Source: Haliea sp. (GTDB taxonomy: Bacteria; Pseudomonadota; Gammaproteobacteria; Pseudomonadales; Halieaceae). Taken from it: DNA of 41,686 nucleotides. A program made the position numbers and the translations under genes. The stretch lies in assembly GCA_002862985.1 (NCBI GenBank), contig PKCY01000296.1, forward strand, positions 1 through 41,686, read 5' to 3'. Positions 1 through 7,072 of the stretch are shown here, piece after piece; positions within the stretch are counted from its first letter, which is position 1; every line of letters starts with the position of its first letter. The notes below the pieces were generated by a model. It saw nothing but the letters and a program-made list of their open reading frames with translations, was not told the DNA's origin and ran no database searches.

Positions 1-643
1 CCTGGCGATGACTGTAACCGGTGCCGGTATGCTGTGGGTGGGCTGGTTTGGATTCAACGCGGGTTCGGCATTGGCAGCGGACAGTAGTGCTGCCATGGCG
101 ATGCTGGTCACCCATTTGTCCGCTGCTTGCGGTGCCCTTGCCTGGATGGCCATGGAATGGATGCGGCACGGTAAGCCTTCGGTGTTGGGTATGGTTACCG
201 GCATGGTGGCTGGCCTGGGTACGATTACAGCTGCATCCGGTTCGGTGGGGCCTGCGGGCGCAGTCGTCATCGGTCTAAGCGCTGGAGTGATCTGCTACTT
301 CGCCACCAACTATCTGAAAAATGTCTTGAAAGTGGATGACAGCCTCGATGTGTTCCCGGTGCATGGCGTGGGGGGTATTCTCGGCACATTGTCGGTGGGG
401 ATATTCTGTGCCACTGGACTAGGCATCTTCAGTGGCAACGGGTTTTCTGATGGAATCGACAGTATCGGCGGCCAGCTCGCCGTTCAGGCAACCGGCGTTG
501 TTGCTACATTTGTTTACACGGCGGTTGCTTCGTTCATTATTCTCAAACTCGTGGATATGATGGTAGGCTTGCGTATCGACACCGATGAGGAAACTCAGGG
601 CCTTGACCTGGTGCTGCACGACGAGCGCGGATACGACTTGTAG
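1..643 (+). CDS. amt: Ammonium transporter Amt, C-terminal part (5' end outside window)
   Basis: This is the C-terminal two thirds of an Amt/Mep/Rh channel, which moves ammonium or ammonia across the inner membrane. The reading frame is already open at the left edge (codons begin at base 2), so the ATG at base 8 is internal. Family signatures are GWFGFNAGS near the start and VFPVHGVGGILGT, whose His (codon at 362-364) matches the second pore histidine of E. coli AmtB (H318). Several hydrophobic helices follow, then a short charged C-terminal tail ending HDERGYDL, where GlnK-type PII proteins usually bind. A glnK gene often precedes amt, but that region lies outside the window. A strong intrinsic terminator closes the unit. 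Identification is secure; the N-terminal helices and first pore His cannot be checked. Confidence 0.95.
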   Translation, partial: LAMTVTGAGMLWVGWFGFNAGSALAADSSAAMAMLVTHLSAACGALAWMAMEWMRHGKPSVLGMVTGMVAGLGTITAASGSVGPAGAVVIGLSAGVICYFATNYLKNVLKVDDSLDVFPVHGVGGILGTLSVGIFCATGLGIFSGNGFSDGIDSIGGQLAVQATGVVATFVYTAVASFIILKLVDMMVGLRIDTDEETQGLDLVLHDERGYDL

Positions 644-661
644 TCCCTGTGATAGTGATTG

Positions 662-687
662 AAGGCCACCAGCGGTGGCCTTTTTTT
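662..687 (+). terminator. Rho-independent terminator after amt
   Basis: There is a perfect 8-bp stem, AGGCCACC (663-670) and GGTGGCCT (674-681), with a 3-nt loop and a run of seven T (681-687). It lies 19 bases after the amt stop and just before the next gene, so amt transcription should end here. It is one of the few textbook terminators in the window. Confidence 0.92.
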
Positions 688-705
688 GTTTTGGAAATCT
701 AATGT

Positions 706-1680
706 ATGGACTGGCAACACCGCCACGCGACTATTAACGGAATCCGCATGCACTATGTGGAACAGGGGGAGGGCATTCCTGTGGTACTGTGCCACGGCTT
801 TCCCCATTTGTGGTTCAGCTGGCACCGACAAATCAGTGCCCTGGCCGCAGCGGGCTATCGTGTGATTGCACCGGATATGCGCGGTATGGGGCAGACGGAA
901 GCGCCGGCTGACCCGGCAGCGTACGATATTGATCACATCACCGGAGATTTGCTCGGATTATTGGATCACATCGGGGAGGAGCGAGCGGTGTTTGCGGGCC
1001 TGGATTTTGGTGCGTTCGCTATTTACGACCTTACCCTGCGCCACCCGGAACGGGTCATTGCAGTGATCGGGCTTGAAAATCCGGCTGCGCCTCACAACCC
1101 CGATGAATCTCCTCTCACTGAATACCAGCGTATGGGTGAGGAGCATTTTCTACACATTGAATACTTCCGGATTCCGCCCCGAGCTGATGAGGACCTGGCC
1201 GCGCAGCCGCGACGATTCTTGCACAAGGTGTTTCACACGCTCAGCGGCGCCGGCAATTACTTTGATGTCTTCAACTATCCACCGGGTACGACCTATATTG
1301 ATGCTATGGCGGAACCACCGCCACTACCCTGGCCATGGTTGTCTGAGCTTGAGATGGAGATTTTTGTTTCAGAGTACAGTCGCAGCGGTTTTACCGGTGG
1401 TCTCAATTGGTACCGCTCTTTTGACCTGAAGTGGCTGCAGCGTAAACCCTTTGAGGGCGTGCAGAGCGACGTGCCTGCCTATTTTTTGGGCAGTGAACAC
1501 GATGTCGACCTGGAGGGATTTCACGGCGATGATCCGATCGGCCTGATGCGGGCCATCTTTCCTGGGTTGCGAGAGGCGCGCATGATTCCGGGCGCTGGGC
1601 ATATGGTGCAACTGGAAGCATCGGATGCGGTTAATGCGATCCTGCTTGATTACCTGCGGGACATTCAAGAGCGACTCTAA
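706..1680 (+). CDS. Alpha/beta hydrolase, epoxide hydrolase-like
   Basis: This is a 324-residue cytosolic alpha/beta-hydrolase of the soluble epoxide hydrolase / haloalkane dehalogenase type. The oxyanion motif HGFP is at residues 30-33. The nucleophile elbow G-L-D-F-G places Asp100 as nucleophile, so it should not be a serine esterase. The lid motif GGLNWYR carries Tyr236, the position of an epoxide-activating tyrosine in epoxide hydrolases. Asp266 or Asp268 and His299 (GAGHM) complete the triad. The usual elbow G-H-D-W-G is altered (Leu for His, Phe for Trp), so the substrate may be unusual. An overlapping ATG at 702 is in another frame; 706 fits the family start. It is convergent with ppx, with a 23-bp gap, and no partner genes point to a pathway. 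Epoxide hydrolysis is likely; substrate unknown. Confidence 0.85.
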   Translation: MDWQHRHATINGIRMHYVEQGEGIPVVLCHGFPHLWFSWHRQISALAAAGYRVIAPDMRGMGQTEAPADPAAYDIDHITGDLLGLLDHIGEERAVFAGLDFGAFAIYDLTLRHPERVIAVIGLENPAAPHNPDESPLTEYQRMGEEHFLHIEYFRIPPRADEDLAAQPRRFLHKVFHTLSGAGNYFDVFNYPPGTTYIDAMAEPPPLPWPWLSELEMEIFVSEYSRSGFTGGLNWYRSFDLKWLQRKPFEGVQSDVPAYFLGSEHDVDLEGFHGDDPIGLMRAIFPGLREARMIPGAGHMVQLEASDAVNAILLDYLRDIQERL

Positions 1681-1703
1681 CGGCTGGGCAGCTGCGACCG
1701 AGC

Positions 1704-3212
1704 TCAGCTTACGGTCAGCGTCAGCCCCATCTTCTTGAATACAGCCTGTTCTGCATACAGTTCCCGAGTGGTTAGCGGGTGGTCTTGCAGCCATCTTTTC
1801 GGAAAATCCAGGGTCAAGGAATTTTCATCAGCAATGATGGAAAAATCTGGTAATTTCTCTAGCGTTTCCACGTACTTAAAATGACTTGCCAGGCGGATAA
1901 TGCCCAGCAGATAACGAATTCTTAGCAGTTCACTATCTGCTATTTCAGCAAAGAAGCGAGCCCCCAACTTCCCCCTTTGTCCCAGAGCAAGCAGTGCGAG
2001 AATTTCCTGTTCCTCTTGGGAAAAGCCGGGCAGGTCTGCATTACGCAGCAGGTAGGCGGAGTGGCGATTGAAATGCTTGTGTGCGATTGCCATGCCAATC
2101 TCATGGGTGCGGGCAAGCCAATGCAGTAACTCCCAGTCATTCGTCGTCAGCTGCCAGCCTGAACGCACGGCGGAAAAAATAGTGTGCGCCCGGCGTTCGA
2201 CGATGTCTGCCGTCTCAGTGTCGACAGCGTACCGCTGCATGAGTGCGTTTACAGTGCGTTCGCGCACATCCTCGTGACGGAGGCGACCCATAAGGTCGTA
2301 GATGACCCCCTCTCTTAGTGCCCCTCTGGATGTCCGCAGGTGCGTAATACCCAGCACGTCAAACAGCGCACTGGCGATTGCCACCCCAGGTAGAATGACA
2401 TTGCGCCGTTGGGTGGCCAAGCCCTCGATCTGGATATCATCCATTAACTTGAATTTGAGTAAGCGCTTTTCCAGTGCGGCCAGGCCATCCCGGTCGATTC
2501 CGCCTTCCCCCCAGCCGTTTTGTGAAAGGATGGATTCAATGGTCTGCAGCGTTCCCGAAGCGCCAACACACTCCTCCCAGCATTTTGAATGGAACCGGTG
2601 GCGAATAGCATAAACCTGGGATCGGGCTTGTTCGTAGGCTTTGCGATATTTTCCGCGACTGATCTTGCCCTGTGAAAAAAAGGATTTGCCATACGAGACG
2701 CATCCCATCTGCAGGCTTTCCATCGTCTGCGGTTCAAACCGCTGGCCGATGATGAGCTCAGTACTGCCTCCGCCGATGTCGATGACCAGACGTGACTGGG
2801 CGTCGTCAGCGAGGGAATGTGCGACGCCCAGATAGACCAGTCGCGCCTCCTCGAGGCCGTAGATTACATCAACCCGCGAGCCGAGAATGCGGCGGGCCGG
2901 TTGGGTAAAAGCCCTCCGGTTTTTTGCCATGCGCAGTGCATGAGTGCCAACGACCCGCACACGCTGTGGTTCGACGCTTTCCAGCATCTGGGCGAATCGC
3001 GACAGACAGTCCAGACCACGTTCGATTGCGTCCTGATCCAGAAGGCCATTTTTGAGACCCGCTGCAAGTTGCACTTTTTCCGCCAAAGCATCCACCGGAC
3101 GAATCTCGCCGTGCTCGATTTTTGCAATGATGAGGTGGAAAGAATTGCTGCCAAGATCGATGGCAGCTAGCAGATTTCCGTCGGCAAGTCTTTCCAGTGC
3201 GTCTGAATCCAA
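1704..3212 (-). CDS. ppx: Exopolyphosphatase / pppGpp phosphohydrolase family (Ppx/GppA)
   Basis: This 502-residue protein belongs to the ASKHA-fold Ppx/GppA family, which removes terminal phosphate from polyphosphate or converts pppGpp to ppGpp. The phosphate-1 motif AAIDLGSNSFH lies near residues 16-26, and the phosphate-2 motif VIDIGGGSTELIIG near residue 140. A long HD-like helical C-terminal domain follows, as in E. coli Ppx (513 aa) and GppA (494 aa). No ATG is available in frame before the first motif; TTG at 3212 is the most plausible start, after a weak GAAGA stretch. There is no adjacent ppk in the window. Ppx and GppA cannot be told apart by eye, so the symbol is provisional. The gene stands alone between convergent and same-strand neighbours, with a hairpin upstream at 3281-3307. 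Confidence 0.88.
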   Translation of the reverse strand: MDSDALERLADGNLLAAIDLGSNSFHLIIAKIEHGEIRPVDALAEKVQLAAGLKNGLLDQDAIERGLDCLSRFAQMLESVEPQRVRVVGTHALRMAKNRRAFTQPARRILGSRVDVIYGLEEARLVYLGVAHSLADDAQSRLVIDIGGGSTELIIGQRFEPQTMESLQMGCVSYGKSFFSQGKISRGKYRKAYEQARSQVYAIRHRFHSKCWEECVGASGTLQTIESILSQNGWGEGGIDRDGLAALEKRLLKFKLMDDIQIEGLATQRRNVILPGVAIASALFDVLGITHLRTSRGALREGVIYDLMGRLRHEDVRERTVNALMQRYAVDTETADIVERRAHTIFSAVRSGWQLTTNDWELLHWLARTHEIGMAIAHKHFNRHSAYLLRNADLPGFSQEEQEILALLALGQRGKLGARFFAEIADSELLRIRYLLGIIRLASHFKYVETLEKLPDFSIIADENSLTLDFPKRWLQDHPLTTRELYAEQAVFKKMGLTLTVS

Positions 3213-3261
3213 GTCTTCATCGTTCCATGGTTGTGGGGTTTTCAGTTCATGTTAAATGAAA

Positions 3262-3272
3262 ATTCGACTTTA
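3262..3272 (+). repeat. 11-bp direct repeat, left copy
   Basis: ATTCGACTTTA occurs here and again, in the same orientation, at 5460-5470, so the two copies flank the DUF3604 gene. Each copy is close to a short hairpin of the form CGGTG-N6-CACCG. The copies and positions are read directly; their meaning is unknown. Confidence 0.5.
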
Positions 3273-3280
3273 AGCACACT

Positions 3281-3307
3281 CGATACGGTGAGGGCGCACC
3301 GTGATCG
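3281..3307. terminator. Hairpin between DUF3604 gene and ppx (possible terminator)
   Basis: CGATACGGTG (3281-3290) pairs with CACCGT-g-ATCG (3297-3307) to give a 10-bp stem with a single bulged base and a 6-nt loop. It lies 14 bases beyond the DUF3604 stop codon on the minus strand. No T-run follows directly, so intrinsic termination would be weak. It could also be an mRNA-stabilising or regulatory structure ahead of ppx. Confidence 0.4.
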
Positions 3308-3320
3308 AAGGTTGGCCTAC

Positions 3321-5387
3321 TTAGCTGGCGGGCGGCTGATACCAGATTGGCGAAGTCCAGGCGCGTTCCTGGATTTGCCAGGGCAATTCGGGGTCACTGC
3401 AGCTGGGCGGACGTTGATCCTGTGGTAGCGTCAGGCAATCATAGTGACTCCAGCGGCAGCTGGGGTTTTCCAGTACCCTGGCGTAGTAGACGGCAGACAT
3501 CGCGGGATCGAAATCCGGATCTTGCCAGCTGGCACACAGCTGCGCAAAACCCTGACCAGAGACCTGGCATGTCAGGGGGTCGACAGTAGCGTCGCCCTTG
3601 TTGAGGCCCGTGACATCGTAGACCGCTTGCTGGGTGTGGCCCTCGTCATCGATCCAGCCCTTGACAATTTGAATGCGTTGCAACAGGTTACCGTCGTCCC
3701 GCGGATCACGGTTGGCGCTGGCGACAAAAACCGGACTTTGCTCCGCTCCTGCTGGTGAGGGGGGTAAGTCTGCGCCCATAGGCACACCGTTTTCGTATGC
3801 CTGTGCCAGGTAGTCACTACTTTGGCACAGCGAGGTATCCAGATTCCATCCAGCGAAAAAACGCGGAGTGATACGCGGGCCACTGGTACCGAAAGTCTCC
3901 CGCCGCCGCATGGCTTCGAACAATGCGCTGCGGCTGTTTTCGTTGGCGTAGATGCCGGCAATGCCGCCCGGGTTGTAGCGAACCGGGGAGCCAGTCGCAA
4001 TGTCGCCAGGCACTTTTATTGTGCTCAATAGACGGTCTTCCAGCACCATGTCATTACCGTGGGACCCCAGGTAGTTTTTTTCCCGTTCCGGTGCGGGCGC
4101 GCCAATGTGCGTGTCGGTCGATGCGATAATGCCGAATTTAAACGGGTTTATTCCCAGTTTTCCTTCTTCTGACAGTCCCGCGGTGAGCGCATAACGGACA
4201 TAGCTGTAGCGTGAAACACACCCTTTGAGCATCATGCCGCCGCTGCTGAAATCTTCACCGCAATCGGGAATAGACTCACTGGCGGGCCGTAGTTTTTCAA
4301 AATTGCAGAACTCATCGGGCGCACCGATGACGCTGTCGATACCGTTGCGACATTCCGAATCGCCCTTCACCTGCAGAACTTCCGCCAATGGTTCCAGTCT
4401 GGCGCGCAGGGCAGCCAATTTCTGTTGCTCCTGTAGGGGTAGGTCTCGATTGGAATACGGGAACCACATGCGACCGCTACTCCAATTACTGTTGTGCGGA
4501 ATGGCCAGCGCATCGCAGCGATCGTTGCCGGCGATGCAGGTTTTGTCGAGCCACTGCCAGAGTTGCTCAGGTGTAGGAGCATCCTTAGCGCTTAGAGCTG
4601 CCTGCGGTACTGTGCTCGACTTAAAAATAACGTTGCGATGCAGGTTTGAGGCTTCATCTGCCAGCGTGTACTCATAGGCATGCAGGGCCGTGAATTCACA
4701 GTTTGTGCTGTAGTCCTGCCAATTCTCGGTGCTGCGCTGATTCTCGCGCCACACGGTAATGGCTTCGTCGCGGCACAATGAGCCATCTGCGCCACAGATT
4801 CGGGTTGAACGGTCCTGTCCGAATACAGCGAAACTCGCCAGTCGAACGAGCGATTGTAATTGATCTCCAACTGGCAGTCGTACGTCGCCTCGGTACAAAC
4901 CGCAGACCAAGCTCTCGTAAGCAGGGTTGTCTGCGTTGTAGCACAGTCGAGTTTCGCCCAAGGCTTCTGCGTGATCAGTGACTGCCATGAAATCAAGCGG
5001 CGAGCTGATACGTAGCACGGGGGCCTCAGAATCGGGAGTGTCACCGCGTCGGCGCAGGGGCAAAGAAGTACCGCGGGCAAAGCTGTAGGCATCATCTACG
5101 GTGGTGGTGACGCCGAATGAGGTGGCGTCGTAGGAGGCGGCCGTGTGGACATGCAGGTCACCGAACCATGCCTTATTGTGTGAGTACTGTTGCTTGCAGG
5201 GCGTTTGTTCTGTGTGCGTATTGTTGATGGTGCGCACAGTTACCTGATCCCAGTCAGACAGCCCAAGACTGTCGTGCTCTACACGCTGGAATTCATAGCG
5301 CAGCCACAGCAAGCCAGTACCGATTATGAGCGCTGTAAGCAGCAATGTAGCGAGGGTATATTTGATCAGTTTTTTCAATAGGGTCAC
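3321..5387 (-). CDS. DUF3604 protein, membrane-anchored, PHP-like metal site
   Basis: This 688-residue protein starts with one hydrophobic segment (residues about 8-30) preceded by lysines and lacking a lipobox, so it is probably anchored in the inner membrane with the bulk in the periplasm. The remainder matches DUF3604, a family of unknown function. Motifs in order are GDLHVHT (His79, His81), VTDHAE (Asp138, His139), HAYEYT (Glu239), NLHRN (His250), IPHNS (His298) and STDTHIGAP (Asp425, His427). The set HxH, DH, E, H, DxH is the constellation of PHP-type metal-dependent phosphoesterases. I infer a metallohydrolase fold, not a proven activity. Many cysteines (for example 64, 150, 230, 284, 291) fit an oxidising compartment. 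It is monocistronic and flanked by an 11-bp direct repeat. Confidence 0.8.
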   Translation of the reverse strand: MTLLKKLIKYTLATLLLTALIIGTGLLWLRYEFQRVEHDSLGLSDWDQVTVRTINNTHTEQTPCKQQYSHNKAWFGDLHVHTAASYDATSFGVTTTVDDAYSFARGTSLPLRRRGDTPDSEAPVLRISSPLDFMAVTDHAEALGETRLCYNADNPAYESLVCGLYRGDVRLPVGDQLQSLVRLASFAVFGQDRSTRICGADGSLCRDEAITVWRENQRSTENWQDYSTNCEFTALHAYEYTLADEASNLHRNVIFKSSTVPQAALSAKDAPTPEQLWQWLDKTCIAGNDRCDALAIPHNSNWSSGRMWFPYSNRDLPLQEQQKLAALRARLEPLAEVLQVKGDSECRNGIDSVIGAPDEFCNFEKLRPASESIPDCGEDFSSGGMMLKGCVSRYSYVRYALTAGLSEEGKLGINPFKFGIIASTDTHIGAPAPEREKNYLGSHGNDMVLEDRLLSTIKVPGDIATGSPVRYNPGGIAGIYANENSRSALFEAMRRRETFGTSGPRITPRFFAGWNLDTSLCQSSDYLAQAYENGVPMGADLPPSPAGAEQSPVFVASANRDPRDDGNLLQRIQIVKGWIDDEGHTQQAVYDVTGLNKGDATVDPLTCQVSGQGFAQLCASWQDPDFDPAMSAVYYARVLENPSCRWSHYDCLTLPQDQRPPSCSDPELPWQIQERAWTSPIWYQPPAS

Positions 5388-5693
5388 CGTTGCATTGGCA
5401 AAATAATTGTACGTTGTTGTCGTGCATCCTAACCCAGGGTACGGTGGAGCGTCACCGAGATTCGACTTTATGGGCGGTAGGGGTGGTCAATCCGGGTGCG
5501 GTCGAATTTTTTTGGTGGGTGTTCGAGTAGGGAGAGACTGAGCGCACAGGGTGCTCAGTTGCAGACCTCAAGCTATTCTATGTGGGATCACATTTTTGCG
5601 GCTTTGGTAAACCAGCTGCACTGTTCGATCAGTGTTAAGTAGCGTGACATTGGATTTAGATAATAAAACCACTTTGATTTGACAGGATTTTTA
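5388..5693. other. Intergenic region between DUF3604 gene and fumC
   Basis: These 306 bases contain no convincing gene. They should hold the promoter of the DUF3604 gene and the 3' end of the acnA-fumC transcript. Visible structure is a hairpin, CGGTG-GAGCGT-CACCG (5442-5457), followed by the right copy of the 11-bp repeat (5460-5470). The part nearest fumC is A/T-rich with no hairpin-plus-T terminator. Confidence 0.6.
5460..5470 (+). repeat. 11-bp direct repeat, right copy
   Basis: This is the second exact copy of ATTCGACTTTA (first copy 3262-3272). Here the CGGTG-N6-CACCG hairpin lies to its left, whereas at the other copy the hairpin lies to its right. Similarity does not extend beyond the 11 bases. 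Confidence 0.5.
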
Positions 5694-7058
5694 TTAGATC
5701 AGTTTTTTCGGGTCCAGTAGTTTAGCCAACTTTTCCATTGGCAAATCCGTCATCTGGGCCGCAACTTCCAATATCGGGCGTCCTTCTTGATAGGCTCGCT
5801 TGGCGATTTCAGCTCCCTTATTATAACCAACCTCCCGGTTTAACGCGGTCACCAGGATAGGGTTTTTTGCCAGATTGGCCTCGATTTTTTCCGCGTTGAC
5901 TTTAAAATCAGTGATGCAATTTTCCGCCAGCGACTTACAACTGTTAGCGAGCAGCCTGATACTCTGCAGTAAGTTTTGTGCAATCAATGGCAGCATCACA
6001 TTCAGTTGAAAATTGCCGGATTGGCCGGCGATGGTGATGGCGCTGTCGTTCCCTATCACCTGGGCAGATGCCATTGCCACTGCTTCGGGGATGACCGGAT
6101 TGACTTTGCCTGGCATGATACTGCTACCCGGCTGTAGGGGCCTGAGGCTGATTTCTCCAAGTCCCGACAGTGGCCCGCTGTTCATCCAACGTAGATCGTT
6201 CGCAATCTTTAGCAGCGCTACGGCCAGAGACTTGAGTTGTCCCGAAAGCGCCACGGCAGTGTCCTGGCTGGCTAGAGCAGCAAAGTAGTTTTGCGCTGGC
6301 TGAAAGGTTTGTCCGGTATGCTCATTGAGATGGAAACAGAAGCGGGCGGCGAATCGAGAGTCGGCATTGATACCGGTTCCCACCGCCGTTCCACCCTGCG
6401 CCAGTTGACGCAGTTGCGGGCGGATGGCATCGATACGTTCTCCTGCCATTATGAGTTGTGTCCGCCAGCCAGATAGTTCTTGGGCCAGGCTGAGAGGCAT
6501 AGCGTCCATGAGGTGAGTTCGGCCCGTTTTGATACTGTGTTGCAGGTCGCCTTCCCTGTCTAAAATTACACCCTCAAGCTGATGCAGCGCCGGTACAAGG
6601 GAGTGGGTAATTGCCTGTTCAGCGCTAACATGAATGGTTGTTGGAACCACATCGTTGCTGCTCTGACTACAGTTGACATGATCATTAGGGTGTACTGTCT
6701 GTCCTAGTTGTTGCGTGGCAAGGGTCGCAATGACCTCATTTGCATTCATGTTGCTGCTGGTGCCCGAACCGGTCTGAAAAATATCAACGGGAAACTGATC
6801 GTGATGCTTACCCTCCGCGATGGAGAGGGCGGCCTCAGTAATGCACTTTGCCATTGCAGGTTCCAGTAGGTCTAAATCTGCATTCGCCCTTGCTGCCGCG
6901 GCCTTGACTATTCCCAGGCTGCTGATGAAACTGGTAGGCAGTGGTAGACCGCTAATGTTGAAATTGTCGATGGCGCGCTGCGTTTGCGCCCCATAGAGCG
7001 CCGACACCGGTACTTCCACTTCCCCCAGGCTATCTTTCTCTACACGTACTTTGCTCAT
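5694..7058 (-). CDS. fumC: Class II fumarate hydratase (FumC)
   Basis: This 454-residue, iron-independent fumarase interconverts fumarate and malate in the TCA cycle. Superfamily landmarks are TGSGTSSNMNANE (97-109), TGRTHLMDA with the catalytic-base His at 182, and the signature GSSIMPGKVNP (311-321) containing the mobile-loop serine. Length matches E. coli FumC (467 aa). The ATG at 7058 gives the family N-terminus (MSKVRVEKDSLG). It lies 14 bp downstream of acnA on the same strand and is very likely co-transcribed with it. Argininosuccinate lyase and aspartase share the fold, but the active-site blocks are those of FumC. Confidence 0.96.
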   Translation of the reverse strand: MSKVRVEKDSLGEVEVPVSALYGAQTQRAIDNFNISGLPLPTSFISSLGIVKAAAARANADLDLLEPAMAKCITEAALSIAEGKHHDQFPVDIFQTGSGTSSNMNANEVIATLATQQLGQTVHPNDHVNCSQSSNDVVPTTIHVSAEQAITHSLVPALHQLEGVILDREGDLQHSIKTGRTHLMDAMPLSLAQELSGWRTQLIMAGERIDAIRPQLRQLAQGGTAVGTGINADSRFAARFCFHLNEHTGQTFQPAQNYFAALASQDTAVALSGQLKSLAVALLKIANDLRWMNSGPLSGLGEISLRPLQPGSSIMPGKVNPVIPEAVAMASAQVIGNDSAITIAGQSGNFQLNVMLPLIAQNLLQSIRLLANSCKSLAENCITDFKVNAEKIEANLAKNPILVTALNREVGYNKGAEIAKRAYQEGRPILEVAAQMTDLPMEKLAKLLDPKKLI

Positions 7059-7072
7059 AGCAAAAGTCCTGA

